A stretch of DNA of 64,000 bases from NCBI GenBank assembly GCA_020881915.1, contig JAJFPB010000003.1:620001-684000 (forward strand). The letters are read 5' to 3'. The position numbers and the translations under genes are program-made. Source of the stretch: Paramyrothecium sp. XJ0827. Taxonomy: Eukaryota > Ascomycota > Sordariomycetes > Hypocreales > Stachybotryaceae. Shown here in pieces: positions 1 to 12,200 of this stretch. A model generated the notes under the pieces. That model was not told the DNA's origin. It was given only the letters and a program-made list of their open reading frames with translations, and did no database searches. Positions within the stretch are counted from its first letter, which is position 1, and each line of letters opens with the position of its first letter.

Positions 1-789
1 AAAGCCTCTTTCACAACTTAGCTTCCGTGAAGCAAGACAAGGCACACCGAGGCAGCCAAGAGTGCTTTGATAGCTTGCCAGCTGTTCTTGAACATGACTT
101 GGCTCTGCAGGCAGTTCAAGCAAGAGAGGAGGTGGTTTTGGCTATAGTAGGGCACGTGAAGACCGCATTATCACGGGTTTTCTGAGGCAATGTTTGAATC
201 GTTAGGCACCATGATAATATTCCAATGTTCCTAATGGCTGAACTTGCTGTCGTGATCGCTGCTCAGAGAATTAGGCCATAAAATACCACAGGCCGTAATT
301 TTGCTGCTCTTTTCATCTTTCCTCCAGATCATTAAATTCCAATCCCTAAATAGTCCTCAGGCTGTCGCGACTTACTCTATGCGGATTTTAGCTTTTCCTC
401 GATCTCGGCTGTATGACATAAGAGACCTATCCAAAGATATTGCGAGAAAGGCTAGATGCCGATCAAATAATCTACTTTGCATGAAGCAGGTTCTCAGTAA
501 TGCTACTGGAGTCTGCCTGCGACAACCTCGCTGAACCCCGATGACCACATGAACAAACCCACTAGCCAAGTAAATAAGAAAGATAATTCTAGGAATCATG
601 ACGATTGTCATGCCATATTCTATAGGTAGCTAAATCCAGCCTATAAAGGCTAGGATCAACAATAGTAGTGTTGAATAAAGTAACCTTGACTACACATCAT
701 TACTAGATCTTGAGTTTACCTTTTCCTCATTGTGTATCCGTCTTTCCTTAGCTGCATTCAGCAGCCTTCACATCGTATCCGACATCGCG
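1..789. other. No gene recognised (left edge)
   Basis: Normal-composition sequence with only short overlapping ORFs on both strands (longest about 79 codons), none resembling a known protein. A short run around 640-700 looks like possible promoter or UTR sequence, but no start codon can be tied to it. Confidence 0.5.
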
Positions 790-1141
790 CGTAACATTAG
801 TTTTAAGAATTAATTTAAAAAAATCTAATAATTTAAATCTCCTTTATAGTAATCTAAATATAAGATACTTAAGATTTAATTTTTAAGACTTTTACTATAA
901 ATGAAATATTATAATTATTAAGTATCTAGATATAATATATATTTTTCTACCTTAATAAAATAAGTTAATCTTCTTTTTATTACCTAAAATATCTTAAATT
1001 ACCTTATATAGCTATATAAGTATCTTTAGCCACTCTGCTTATAATTTCATATTATAATTTAACTATTTAGCTAGGAAGGGAGGGACAATAATCTATTATT
1101 CCCAAGACATATAGTTACTCTATATAGATATAGCCTGGCTA
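790..1141. other. AT-rich flank of the retroelement
   Basis: Composition drops sharply to AT-rich at about 790, some 350 bp before the left LTR. A few CpA and TpG dinucleotides survive here, unlike inside the element. This may be RIP that leaked into flanking DNA or the remains of an older insertion. No coding potential is seen. Confidence 0.5.
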
Positions 1142-1745
1142 TATTACGACCTGACCCAAGGCCATAACTAAACCATAGAAAACTACATAATACAATATAT
1201 AACCCCAATACTAATCTAAGGCTACTAGCCTTAAAGAAAGACTAGCCCTATAGCACTAATATAATACCTAAGGCCAGCCCCAATATACTAGCCCAAAGTA
1301 GATACTAGTATAAAAGAAGGGCTAGAAGTAAAGGACTAGTAATAAAGAGCTAGTAAAGAAAATATCTAATATAGATAAAGATCTATATAGAAGAAGATTC
1401 CTATAAATAATAAAAATATATAGAAATGGATTAAGGGATTATAATTTAATTATAATCTAGAATAAAATTAATAGATTATAATTACTAGGTAATCTAGTAC
1501 TCCAAGAAAAGGAAACTATATATATAAATAGGAGGTTCTATATATTATATCTAGACTAGAACCTACTAGTTATTAATAATATATAGTCCCTAAGATAATC
1601 TTTATTATACTATTCTCTTATAGATTAGTAATAACCCCCTTATATACTTTAAATACTTTCCTATTATTCTATCTAAGAATAAATAAACCCCTAATAATCC
1701 TTAGTTACTTTATATCTAATAATATAAAGCTACCTTTAATTATTA
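1142..1745 (+). repeat. 5' LTR (604 bp)
   Basis: Direct repeat of 8505-9108, same length, differing almost only by transitions. It begins TATTACGACC, which would be TGTTACGACC before RIP, and ends in TA where the right copy has CA, so the termini fit the TG...CA rule. Its outer left part keeps more C and G than the matching part of the 3' LTR. Confidence 0.85.
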
Positions 1746-4700
1746 TATATTAATAGCTCTTATTCTAGGTAATATTATTATACCTAAAGTAATATTAAAA
1801 AATAGTAAGTAAATTAACTAAGCTAATCCCTAAGGGAAAGAAGGTAGCCTACCCTATAGTACTAAGGCCTCTACCTACTAAGGTTACTTCCAAGAAAACC
1901 CCCTTAGGAAATAATATTATTATAAGTAAGGATCTAGCCTTATAATTAGACTTTAATAATAATAATAAAATTACTACCTTATAAGTAAAAATCTAAGAGA
2001 ATATTTAAATTACTAATAAAAAGCTTAATTAACTCTAAGATAATATTCTTAATACTTAATAAGCCTATAAACTAAAGTAGCTTATTAAAACCCTTAAGAA
2101 GGAGATAGCTAATATAGTATAACTCTATATAAAGGAATCTAAGAAAAATAGGGAAATACTTAAATAACTCTAGAATATAAATCTTAGTAGAGCTATAGGG
2201 ACCTAAAAAAATAAGAGAGTTATTCTATAAACTAGAAAGTCTAAGCCCTTTAATAGTACCTTAAGTAAGCTCTAAATATTTATTATATTACTTAAAGTAT
2301 ATTACCTAAATTATCTCTTACTCTTTATATAAGATTATAATAAAATTATATTTATAGCTTATAATTTAACTAGAAAAGTATAAACCTAATTTAAGCTTAT
2401 ACTCTAAGACTATATTAATAATACTTTTATTTTCTAAATAGACTATACTAAATATATCTTTATAAGCTTCTAGAAATTTAAGGAAGAAATTAAATATATT
2501 TTTAAAATAATTAATAAAATATAAAATACTAAGAGAGCTCTTAACTTACTTAAATAGATTAGGTCCTATACTAAGTTTATTACTAAATTTCTCTATATTA
2601 CTATATTACTCTATTAGCTAGAGAATATCCTAAAAAAGACCTTCTATAATAGAATTAAATCTAATATAAAAAATAAACTTATTAAAGTTAAATATAATAA
2701 GATCTTATTATTAGAATATATATATAAAGTAGTAGAAATTAATAACTATAATTAGGAATACTAGAAGAAAAGGAAATAAGAAAATAAAATAAAGAAATTT
2801 AAAACCCCTTACTAAATAAACTAAAAAAAGAAGAAATTTATCCCTATAAGCTATAGAACTATAACTAGATCTATAGAAATTAATATTATTTAGAAATAAA
2901 GAAAAGACTTCTTCTACTATAACTACAGAAAAAAGAAATACTATATATAGGACTATAGAAATAAGCCCTAAGATAGAAAGAAAACTTATTTCTAGTTAAT
3001 CTAAGAAAACTAATATAATATTAATATAATTAAAAAACAATTAATTAATATTATTACTAAATAGGAACTTACTAAGGAAATCCCTAACTAATAAATAATA
3101 ATTAAAGATATCTCTAATATTATTAGTCTAACTAACTTACTATAAGGAACCCCTATAATTAATAAATCTTTAAATAATAAATTAAAATCTAGTATAAGAA
3201 CTACTAAAGGTACCTTACTTCTACTTAACTATATACTAATTAAAGCTAGAATTAAGTAATATAATCTACTCTTTAGAAATTAGAAAGTATATATCTAAGT
3301 AGTAACTACAAAGGTAGCTATAAGCCTATAAGAAGTAAGATTTATTATTAACTTTTAATATAATCTCTTATTTAATTCTAATTACTATAAGTATAATAAA
3401 ATCTTATAAGTATTTTATATAGTATACTAATATTCTATCTACCTTACTACTAAAGTAAAATAAAATATATTTCCTATATATATATAAGGCACTAAAATAG
3501 AAAATCTCTATATATTTAAGGAAATACCCTATTAGGAAGTTAAGATATATTACCTTAGATATTAAATTATAATTCTTAAATTAAGTAAGAAATACCCTAA
3601 AGAATATTACTTTAAGGTAAAAGAAACCTATAAAACTAATAAATACTAAATATACTATAGAGTAAAAATTAATTAATTCTATAGATTCTAAAGTAAATAT
3701 AAAAAGGAGTATACCTAGCTAAAGAATATACTTTTAAATAAAGACTATAAATATATTAAAATAGTAATCTTATAATTTCTTAATAAGCTCCTAAGAAGGG
3801 AATACTACTATAGGATAAGGTACTTTACCTATAACTATAGAAAAAAAAACCCTACCTCCTATAGGACTAAATCTAGCCTTATAGAGATTAATTATATAGA
3901 AAATAGCTTATATTACTACTATAACTATAAAAAATATAAGGTAGAAAGAAAATATCTTTATAAAGAAATAGAACCTAAAATAATAAGTACTATAGAGGAA
4001 AAATATACCTAGGAGTATAAAGAGTATTACTACTTATACTAAATCTACTATAGGTATACTATTTATATAAAAGAAATAAGTAATAAACCACCTATTAGTA
4101 TTAGAGAAACTAAATAAAGAATTAATAGGATCTCTATATAAAGTAACTAAGTAAAAAATAAGATCTATTAATTATAATTAGGCTATAAGGTAATAGAAGG
4201 AAGTAATAAATTATTACTGTAATTTAAAAGCAAGAATAAGTAAAATAGTAAGAGTACTATATTAACTTTATAATCTAGGGTATAATTATTAATACTAAGG
4301 TAAATACTAATACTAAGGAAAATTATATTAATCTTAATTTTATAAATTAATATAAAATCCTATAAAGAAGAAAGAAGAAACTATATAAAACTATAAATAT
4401 AGAAGGAATCCCATTTACCTATAACTAAGGGCTAGTAAATAAAGAAGTAGTTCTTTATATAATAATATAAGAGACTATATACTAAGTTACCCTTAATATT
4501 ATATATATATAATTTAATATACTTCTAAATAAACTATAATTAAAAGATTAAAGATCTACTTTTAATTAAAATACTAGCTAAGTTATAATAGTAGAATTAT
4601 AATTATTTTAAATAAGAAAAAGGAAGTAAAAGAAAAGAAAAGAAATAAATATTTATAATAAAACCCTATTTAAAAAAGGAAGGACCCTCCTAAGATAGAA

Positions 4701-7700
4701 GGATTATTAAATAAAAACTAAAGTATTAACTAATAATAGAATATAACCTAATATATAATATAAATAGAACCAAGTAATATCTACTTATAAGCAAAAAGTA
4801 ATTAATTTTATTTATACCCTTATATATAATATTAAGAAGTAAATATAAGCTAAATAAGAAGTAGAAAATAAATTTATAAATATTCTAGAAAGATACTATA
4901 AATATATAAAGCTATTTATAGAAAACCTAGAAAGTAGATTCCCTAAATACTTAAAATAGAACTATAAAATCTACTTAATTAATAGAAAAAAGACCTACTT
5001 TCTACTAATTTATAACTTTAATACTAAAGAACTAAAAATATTAAAAGAATATATTAATAAGAACCTTAAAAAGAAATATATTTAATAATTAATATTACCT
5101 ACTAAATACCCTATTATATTTATCCTAAAAAAGAATAAAAAACTCTACTTATATATAAACTACTACTAACTTAATAATATTACTATTAAGAATAAAATAC
5201 CTCTACCCCTTATTATAGAAATAAGAGATTATTTATATAATAAAATAATTTTTACTATACTTAATCTTAAAGGTACCTATAACCTAATTAGAATAAAGAA
5301 AGGAAATAAATAAAAGACTGCCTTTTATATAAAATTCAGACTCTTTAAAACCTTAGTAATACTATTTAACTTAACTAATATACCTACTATATTCTAATAA
5401 ATAATTAATTATATTCTAAGAGAATTTATAAATAACTTTATTATTATTTACTTAAATAATATACTTATTTTCTTAGAGAATAAAGAATAATATAAAAAGT
5501 ATATATATAAAGTACTCTAGGTACTATAAGATACTAAACTTTTAGTAGAATCTACTAAAAGTAACTTCTATATATATAAAGTAGATTTTCTTAGATATAT
5601 TATTTAATTTAATAAGATTTAAATAGAAAAAAGTAAAATTATAGTAATTAAAGAATAGAAGCCCCCTATAAATAATATTAAAGATATTTAGAGTTTCCTA
5701 GGATTTATAAACTATTATAGATACTTTATTAAATACTTTAGAAAGATTACTAAGCTACTAATAGATCTAATTAAAAAAGATATATTCTTTAAGTAGATCT
5801 TAGAGATTTAATAAGCCTTTAAGGAAATTAAAGAATAAATTATTAGTAAATTTATTCTAATAACTTTTAATCTAAAGAAGTAAATTATTCTAGAAACTAA
5901 TACCTCTAATTATACCCTTAGTACTACTATTAGGTAAATAGGAAATAATAAACTTCTATATTCTATTACTTTTTAATCTAAGAAAATTACTAAATCTCTA
6001 CTTTATTACCCTATCTATAATAAAGAATTTATAGTAATTATTAAAGTATTTAAGAAATTCTAATACTATCTTATAGATATAGAATATAAGATTAAGGTCT
6101 ATACTAATTACTAGAATATTACTTACTTTACTATAATTTAAATCCTAATAGTAAAATAAGTCTACTATATAAAAATACTTATATTCTTTAATTATAAAAT
6201 TATTTATTAAAAAGAATCTAAAAATAAATATACTAATATATTAAGCTAGAAAAGTAAATATAAATAAGAAATCCCTAAGGTAATATAATAATTACTATAC
6301 CTTAAGTTAAAAGGGAATTATAAATAAAAAACTATTAATTTAATTAAAACCTATAAAATTAAAATAAAGAATAAATAATATAATAAAATTAGGGAATAAA
6401 GTAAGAAATATATTATATATATTATAGAAGTACCTATAGAAGTAAGTATAAAATATAACTTAGTACCTATATATAATAACTAAATATAGATTCTAGAAGA
6501 AATATAAGAAGAAATTCTAATTAAAATCTATAAATACTATACTATTAGATATAAGGGAATTAGAAAAACTATAGAAGTAATATATTAAATATATAATTAC
6601 CTTAGAATAAAAAAAGATATAGAAAGAATTATAAAAAAATATAATATTTATAATAAAACTAAAGCCTTAAGATATAAACCTTATAAATACCTTAAATTAC
6701 TACTAGTACTAACTAGATCTTAGTAATTAATCTTATAGAACTTTATTATTAAGCTCCCCTAATTAAAGAAGCTAAGCTTAAAAAATAGCTATAATAGTAT
6801 TTTTATTATTATTAATAGGCTTACTAAATATACTTACTTTATTACCTATAATAAGGTAACTAATACTAAAGATATAATATATTACTTTTATAAGTATATT
6901 ATAAGCTAATATAATATACTAGAAGAAATTATTTCTAATAAAGAACCTATATTTATATCTAAATTCTAATAAGAATTAGTAGCTCTCTTAAATATTAATT
7001 ATAAGCTAAGTACTACTTACTACCTATAAATAAATAAATAAATAAAATATATAAATTAAATCTTAGAATAATACCTTTACTATTATATTAATTACTAGTA
7101 GAAGAACTAAGTAAAATAACTACCTATAGTATAATACTATTATAATAGTACTAAATTAGAAACTACTAAAGTATTACTATTTTATATAAATTATAGATTT
7201 AAACTAATTATTAAGTATATTAAATATAAAAGATCCCTTAATAAATTAGCTATTATTAAAGTAAAAGAACTTAAATAATTATATAATATAATAAAATAAG
7301 AAATTTTATTTATAAATTAAAAAATAAAAAAATATTATAATATAAAAAGATTATTAAAGCTAATCTTTAAGGAAAGAAATATAGTTTACTTACTTAGAAA
7401 AAATATAAAAATAATATAACTAAGTAATAAGCTAGATTATAAAAAACTTAAATCTTTTAAAATCTTATATAGAATTAAAGATATTAATTATAAACTAGAA
7501 TTACCTAATATAATAAAATACTACTTAGTATTCTATATTATACTCTTAGAACTAGTACTAGATAATAAATCTATAGAAGAATTTATTAAGGTACTTATAG
7601 AAGAAAAAGAATATAAAGTAGAATAAATACTTATATATAAATAAACTAAAAATAGAGAAGAATTATATTTTATTAAATAAAAAAACTATAATAAATATAA

Positions 7701-8504
7701 AAATATATAGGAGCCTCTAAAATATCTAGGAAAAGCTATAATAAAGCTAAAGGAGTTCTAATTATAGGTATAGGGCCTAAATCTAAGAACTTCTTCCCTA
7801 ACCTAAAAGAAGACTAATCTATAGAGCTAGAAATACTAGTAATATTAAGATTATAAATAATCTAATACTTATAAGAATCTAGAGTAATAAGAAAATCTAA
7901 AGAAAACTTAATACTATTCTTCTTATTTAACTTTACTATTTTATAATAAAATAACTTATTACTATAATCCTTTACTTTTTAATAAATCTTTTAGATCCTT
8001 AATAATTAGCTTATTACCTTAATAAACTTAAGTTAAAGTTTAGCTAGACTTTCCTTAGTTTTCTTCTTCTTAGTATCTAACTTCTTTTATTAAAATAATA
8101 ACTAAGCTACTAAAAGAATATAATTAGAAAATAAAAATCTATAGAAAATAAAAATAATTTATAAGTAAAGGCCACTAAAACCCTATTATAAGAATACCCC
8201 TAATAAATATATTCTAAATAATAAAATAAGCCTAATATAGGAATCTTATATCTCTTATTATATTTAAAATAATAAGTATATAATATATTAGTAGAAATAG
8301 ATTTCTTAATAGTATAAAATAAAAGGCTTAGGTACTTAAAGGACTTTTTTAAAGGCTTCTTAATATAATCTAATATAGTATTAATATAATAATAGAATAA
8401 AATAAAAAGAAGAAAAGAGAGACCTATATATATAATAAGAACTAATAACCTTAAGTATATTTAATATTAGACTATAAGACTTAGCCTTAGAAGAAGAAAT
8501 ATTA

Positions 8505-9108
8505 TATTATAACCTAACCTAAGGCTATAACTAAACTATAAAAAACTATATAATATAATATATAACCTTAATACTAATTTAGGGCTACTAGCCTTAAAGA
8601 AAAACTAGCCCTATAGCACTAGTATAATACCTAAGGCCAGCCCTAATATACTAGCCTAAAGTAGATACTAATATAAAAAAAGGGCTAGAAATAAAGAACT
8701 AATAATAAAGGGCTAGTAAAAAAAATATCTAATATAAATAAAGACCTATATAGAAGAAGATTCCTATAAATAGCAAAAATATATAGGAATAGATTAAGGG
8801 ATTATAATCTAATTATAATCTAGAATAGAATTAATAAATTATAGCTACTAAGTAATCTAGTACTTTAAGAAAAGGAAACTATATATATAAATAGGAGGTT
8901 CTATATATTATATTTAGATTAGAACCTACTAGCTATTAATAATATATAGTCCCTAAGATAACCTTTATTATACTATTCTCTTATAAACTAGTAATAATCC
9001 CCTTATATACTTTAGATACTTTCCTATTGTTCTATTTAAGGATAAATAAACCCCCAATAATCCTTAGTTACCCTATACCTAACGGTATAAGGCTACCCTT
9101 GATCGTCA
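8505..9108 (+). repeat. 3' LTR (604 bp)
   Basis: Partner of the repeat at 1142-1745. It is preceded by a purine-rich run (8490-8504) that could be the polypurine tract. The last 60 bp are much less mutated than the matching part of the left LTR and run directly into normal-composition DNA. The PKS stop codon lies 112 bp further right. Confidence 0.85.
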
Positions 9109-9220
9109 TATTTACTGCCCGTACTTATACTTATACTCGGCGCAGGAAGACCTCGACAAAGCAATCTGCATAACTCTTTCTAATCCGACAATGCATTACT
9201 ATTCCCTTAGAATCCGCTTA

Positions 9221-12200
9221 TCACAATCCACCCTCTGCCGCGTCATTTTTCCTGACATTAATGCCCATCTTGACTAGCAAACCAATGGCAACAAACTCGG
9301 CCAGTCCCACCAGCGATTCCGATTTCCCAATCTCCAATACGCTAACATCCAACCCCACCCTTTGCCGAAACCAGCTCCTCAACTCAATTCCGACTAATGA
9401 GTCAATCCCAAACTTTGAAAGCGGCACTGTCACGTCCAGCTCGTCTAGGGGCTTCATCATGAAGCTGAATAGCGTCGTACCAATCTGCTGTGCCAGAACC
9501 GTCACTGTCTCCGTGTCGGCCAGCGCCGCCGGATTCGCCTCCACCTCTGCTAGCAAGCTCCGCAGCGAGTCTTGTTCGCTGGAGCTAACTCCCAATACTC
9601 CGTCCACAGTCTCTTCAATATTGCGGTAGAGGCCCATGCGGGGATCGCGTCGCCAGATTATACGATTGATTGGCGACGCGATTGGCTGCGTGGTGCGCAG
9701 TCCCAGGCCGATCTGGCTGGCATTTATATAACCTTCTCCGGCCTGCGTTAAAGGAGGATCTGATACCTTGAAGGCGAGCTCGAGGGAATCTAGCAAATCC
9801 TGCTCCCGCAGGACATGCACCGACGCCGCGCGGAAATGATCCAAGATATGGGCGTTTCGGCTGACATAGCCAACATCACCCATGGCCCCAATGTTAAGAA
9901 CAGACGCTGGTAGGCCTTGGCCGTGTCTATATTGGACAAAGGCGTCGAGGAAGGTATTGGCGGCCGCATAGTTGGCCTGGCCTCGTTGCCCAACAAGGCC
10001 GGAGAAGGAGCTGAATAGTACAAAGAAGTCGAGCTTGGTGTCCAGGAAAGCCTTGTGCAAGGCCCACGTTCCATTCACCTTGGGACTAATCGCCGCTTCC
10101 CAGTCCTTGTGGCTCATGTCTGCAAATCCGCTGTCCTGGATATCTATTAGCCAAACGAGACAGAAAAAGAAAGGACAGCAAAGAAAGTACTTACCCTCAA
10201 GACCATCGAGGCATTAATAATACCTGCAACGGGGAAAAGAGCCTCCGACTTGACGCGATGCAGGTCATCTGTATTGGTAACGCAACCCTGAATGAGTTGG
10301 ACGGTGCAGCCTGTAGCCGTCAGATCCTCGACAAGCGCGTCAACGACCTCATCTATGCCCAGGGAAGCTCCTGGGGAGAGGTAAATGAGATTCCATGCCC
10401 CACGCGCAGCCATCCAGGTAGATATGGAGCGGCCCAACCCTCCGAGACCGCCGACGAGAAGATATGATGCGTCGGAGCGCAGACTCGAAGGTTTGTGCAC
10501 AGCCGCAACGTCCAACACGCTCGGGTTCGCCGGCATGCGCACCACGAGCTTGCCGATGTGCTGGCCCTTCGACATTGTTCGGAAGGCCTTCTGGATGTTG
10601 ACAGCATCGAACACGGTGACGGGGCGGATAGGCTCGATCAGCCCGTCCCGGTAAAACTCCATGCACCGGTTCAGCAGCTTGCGGATCTTGTCCGGCCGCT
10701 CCGTGCAGATTGGCGCGACGTGGACCCCGAAGAAGGCGCGATTGTCCTCGAACGGGTTCATGGCAAGCTTTCCTTGGCCCATGAAGTCTCGTTTGCCGAG
10801 CTCGATCATGCTGCCAAACTTGGCGACGCAATGCCACTAGACACAAATAGACATTAGCCAGCACTTGGCAGGGGCAAACTTGAAAAATAGTGGGAAAACT
10901 TGCCGATGCGTGGAGAAGATCGCCAGATAGGGAATTAAGGACGACGTCGACGCCACACCCATTAGTCTCCCGCATGACGCCAGCGTAGAAACTCGAGTCG
11001 CGCGAGTTGAAGATGCGGTTGCGTGGGATGTTGAAGTTGTCCTGGAGGAACTGGACCTTTTCATCGTTACCCACCGTGGCGAAGATCTCGGCGCCGAGCA
11101 TTCGACAGATTTGGATGGCTGCGATGCCGACGCCACCACAGGCTGAGTGAATCAAAACGCTCTGGAAAGATAGAATAGTTAGAAAAAGAGAGAAAAGAAA
11201 AAGGTTACCAGAACTGGGAAAACTTGCCTGTCCCTTTTCGAGCCTTGCCAAGTCCTGGAGCCCGTACACAACAGTGCCGTATACGCACGGCATCGTAGCC
11301 GCCTCCTCGAAGCTCAGCCCGTCGGGCATCTTTACGCACAGAGCAGCCGGTGTCTTGAGCAAGGTCGAGTATGAGTTACCGGCAAATACCATGACTTGGT
11401 CGCCAACGACGAGGTCCGACGAGCAGCCGGGCCCAAGGGCTTGCACCACGCCGGCACACTCGAAACCGAGCCCGTTGCCGTCCTCTTTGGAACCGTCGAC
11501 AACGCCCATGGCGATAAGGATATCCTTGAAGTTCATGCCCACTGCGCGAACCTGTACTGCCACCTCGTCGCCGCGGAGCTCCTGCGTCGGCCTGTCCACC
11601 CACTGTAGCGACTTGAGCGAGCCGCGCTTGCCGATCTCGAGGGCCTTGGGCGACTGGGCCGAGTCCGACCGCGAGGACAGCTCCCCAGAGACCGAGATCC
11701 AGTGAAAGCGCGGGATGTGCACGCTGCCATTGGAGAAAGCGAACTCACAGTCGCCGTGAACCCCGTCTGCGACTCCATCCTCCTGCCTTTGCGTGCGCTG
11801 GTACACACCAGCGATGGCCCGCACCGCCGCAGCAGAGGCGTGATCGTCGAGCTCTAGCGTGACTATGCTGTTAACGGACTGCTCATTGCGGAGCACACGC
11901 ATCAGGCCCAGGATGGCTGCATACTGCGGTTCAGAGCTGCGGATTTGGCACGGCCGCGTGAGCCAGAGCAGACCGCCAGCTGACGATGTCTTTAGCAGGA
12001 AGTTCTGGAACTGGGAGTATGTCTCAGCTGAGATATCCTCAAGGATGGCGGAGCCTTCGAGGTCGAGGATAGATATGACACCTTGGTTTGGCTCATCTGA
12101 CAGAGATACAAAATCAACAGCGAAGCCCTCGCCTGCCGGCCCGAGCGCAGCAGCAACAAATTTGGCCACGGGGCCGTTGGGGTTGCACGTAAGGAGGGAG

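Larger units (their letters stand above)
1142..9108 (+). mobile_element. Ty3/Gypsy LTR retrotransposon, inactivated by RIP
   Basis: About 8 kb bounded by two 604-bp direct repeats. Reading through stops on the plus strand reveals the family order gag zinc knuckle, reverse transcriptase, RNase H, integrase, which is Ty3/Gypsy order. The CCHC knuckle (2915-2956) reads as tyrosines in place of all three Cys and the His. The RT block at 5161-5210 matches the DYRxLN...YPLPLI region. The RT active site at 5449-5460 reads YLNN instead of YLDD. Integrase HHCC-like and DRLTKY-like blocks lie near 6597-6664 and 6798-6845. Every change is explained by C-to-T or G-to-A, and CpA and TpG are almost absent across about 7 kb. 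No frame is open, so the element cannot act autonomously. A target-site duplication could not be resolved. Confidence 0.9.

Noticed and set aside
790..9108. Centromere or mitochondrial insertion as the explanation for the AT-rich block
   Set aside because: Paired 604-bp LTRs, recognisable pol motifs and exclusive transition changes explain it as a RIP-mutated retroelement.
1142..9108. Target-site duplication at the element ends
   Set aside because: The bases flanking the best LTR borders (GGCTA on the left, TATTT on the right) do not match, and mutation near the border prevents a decision.
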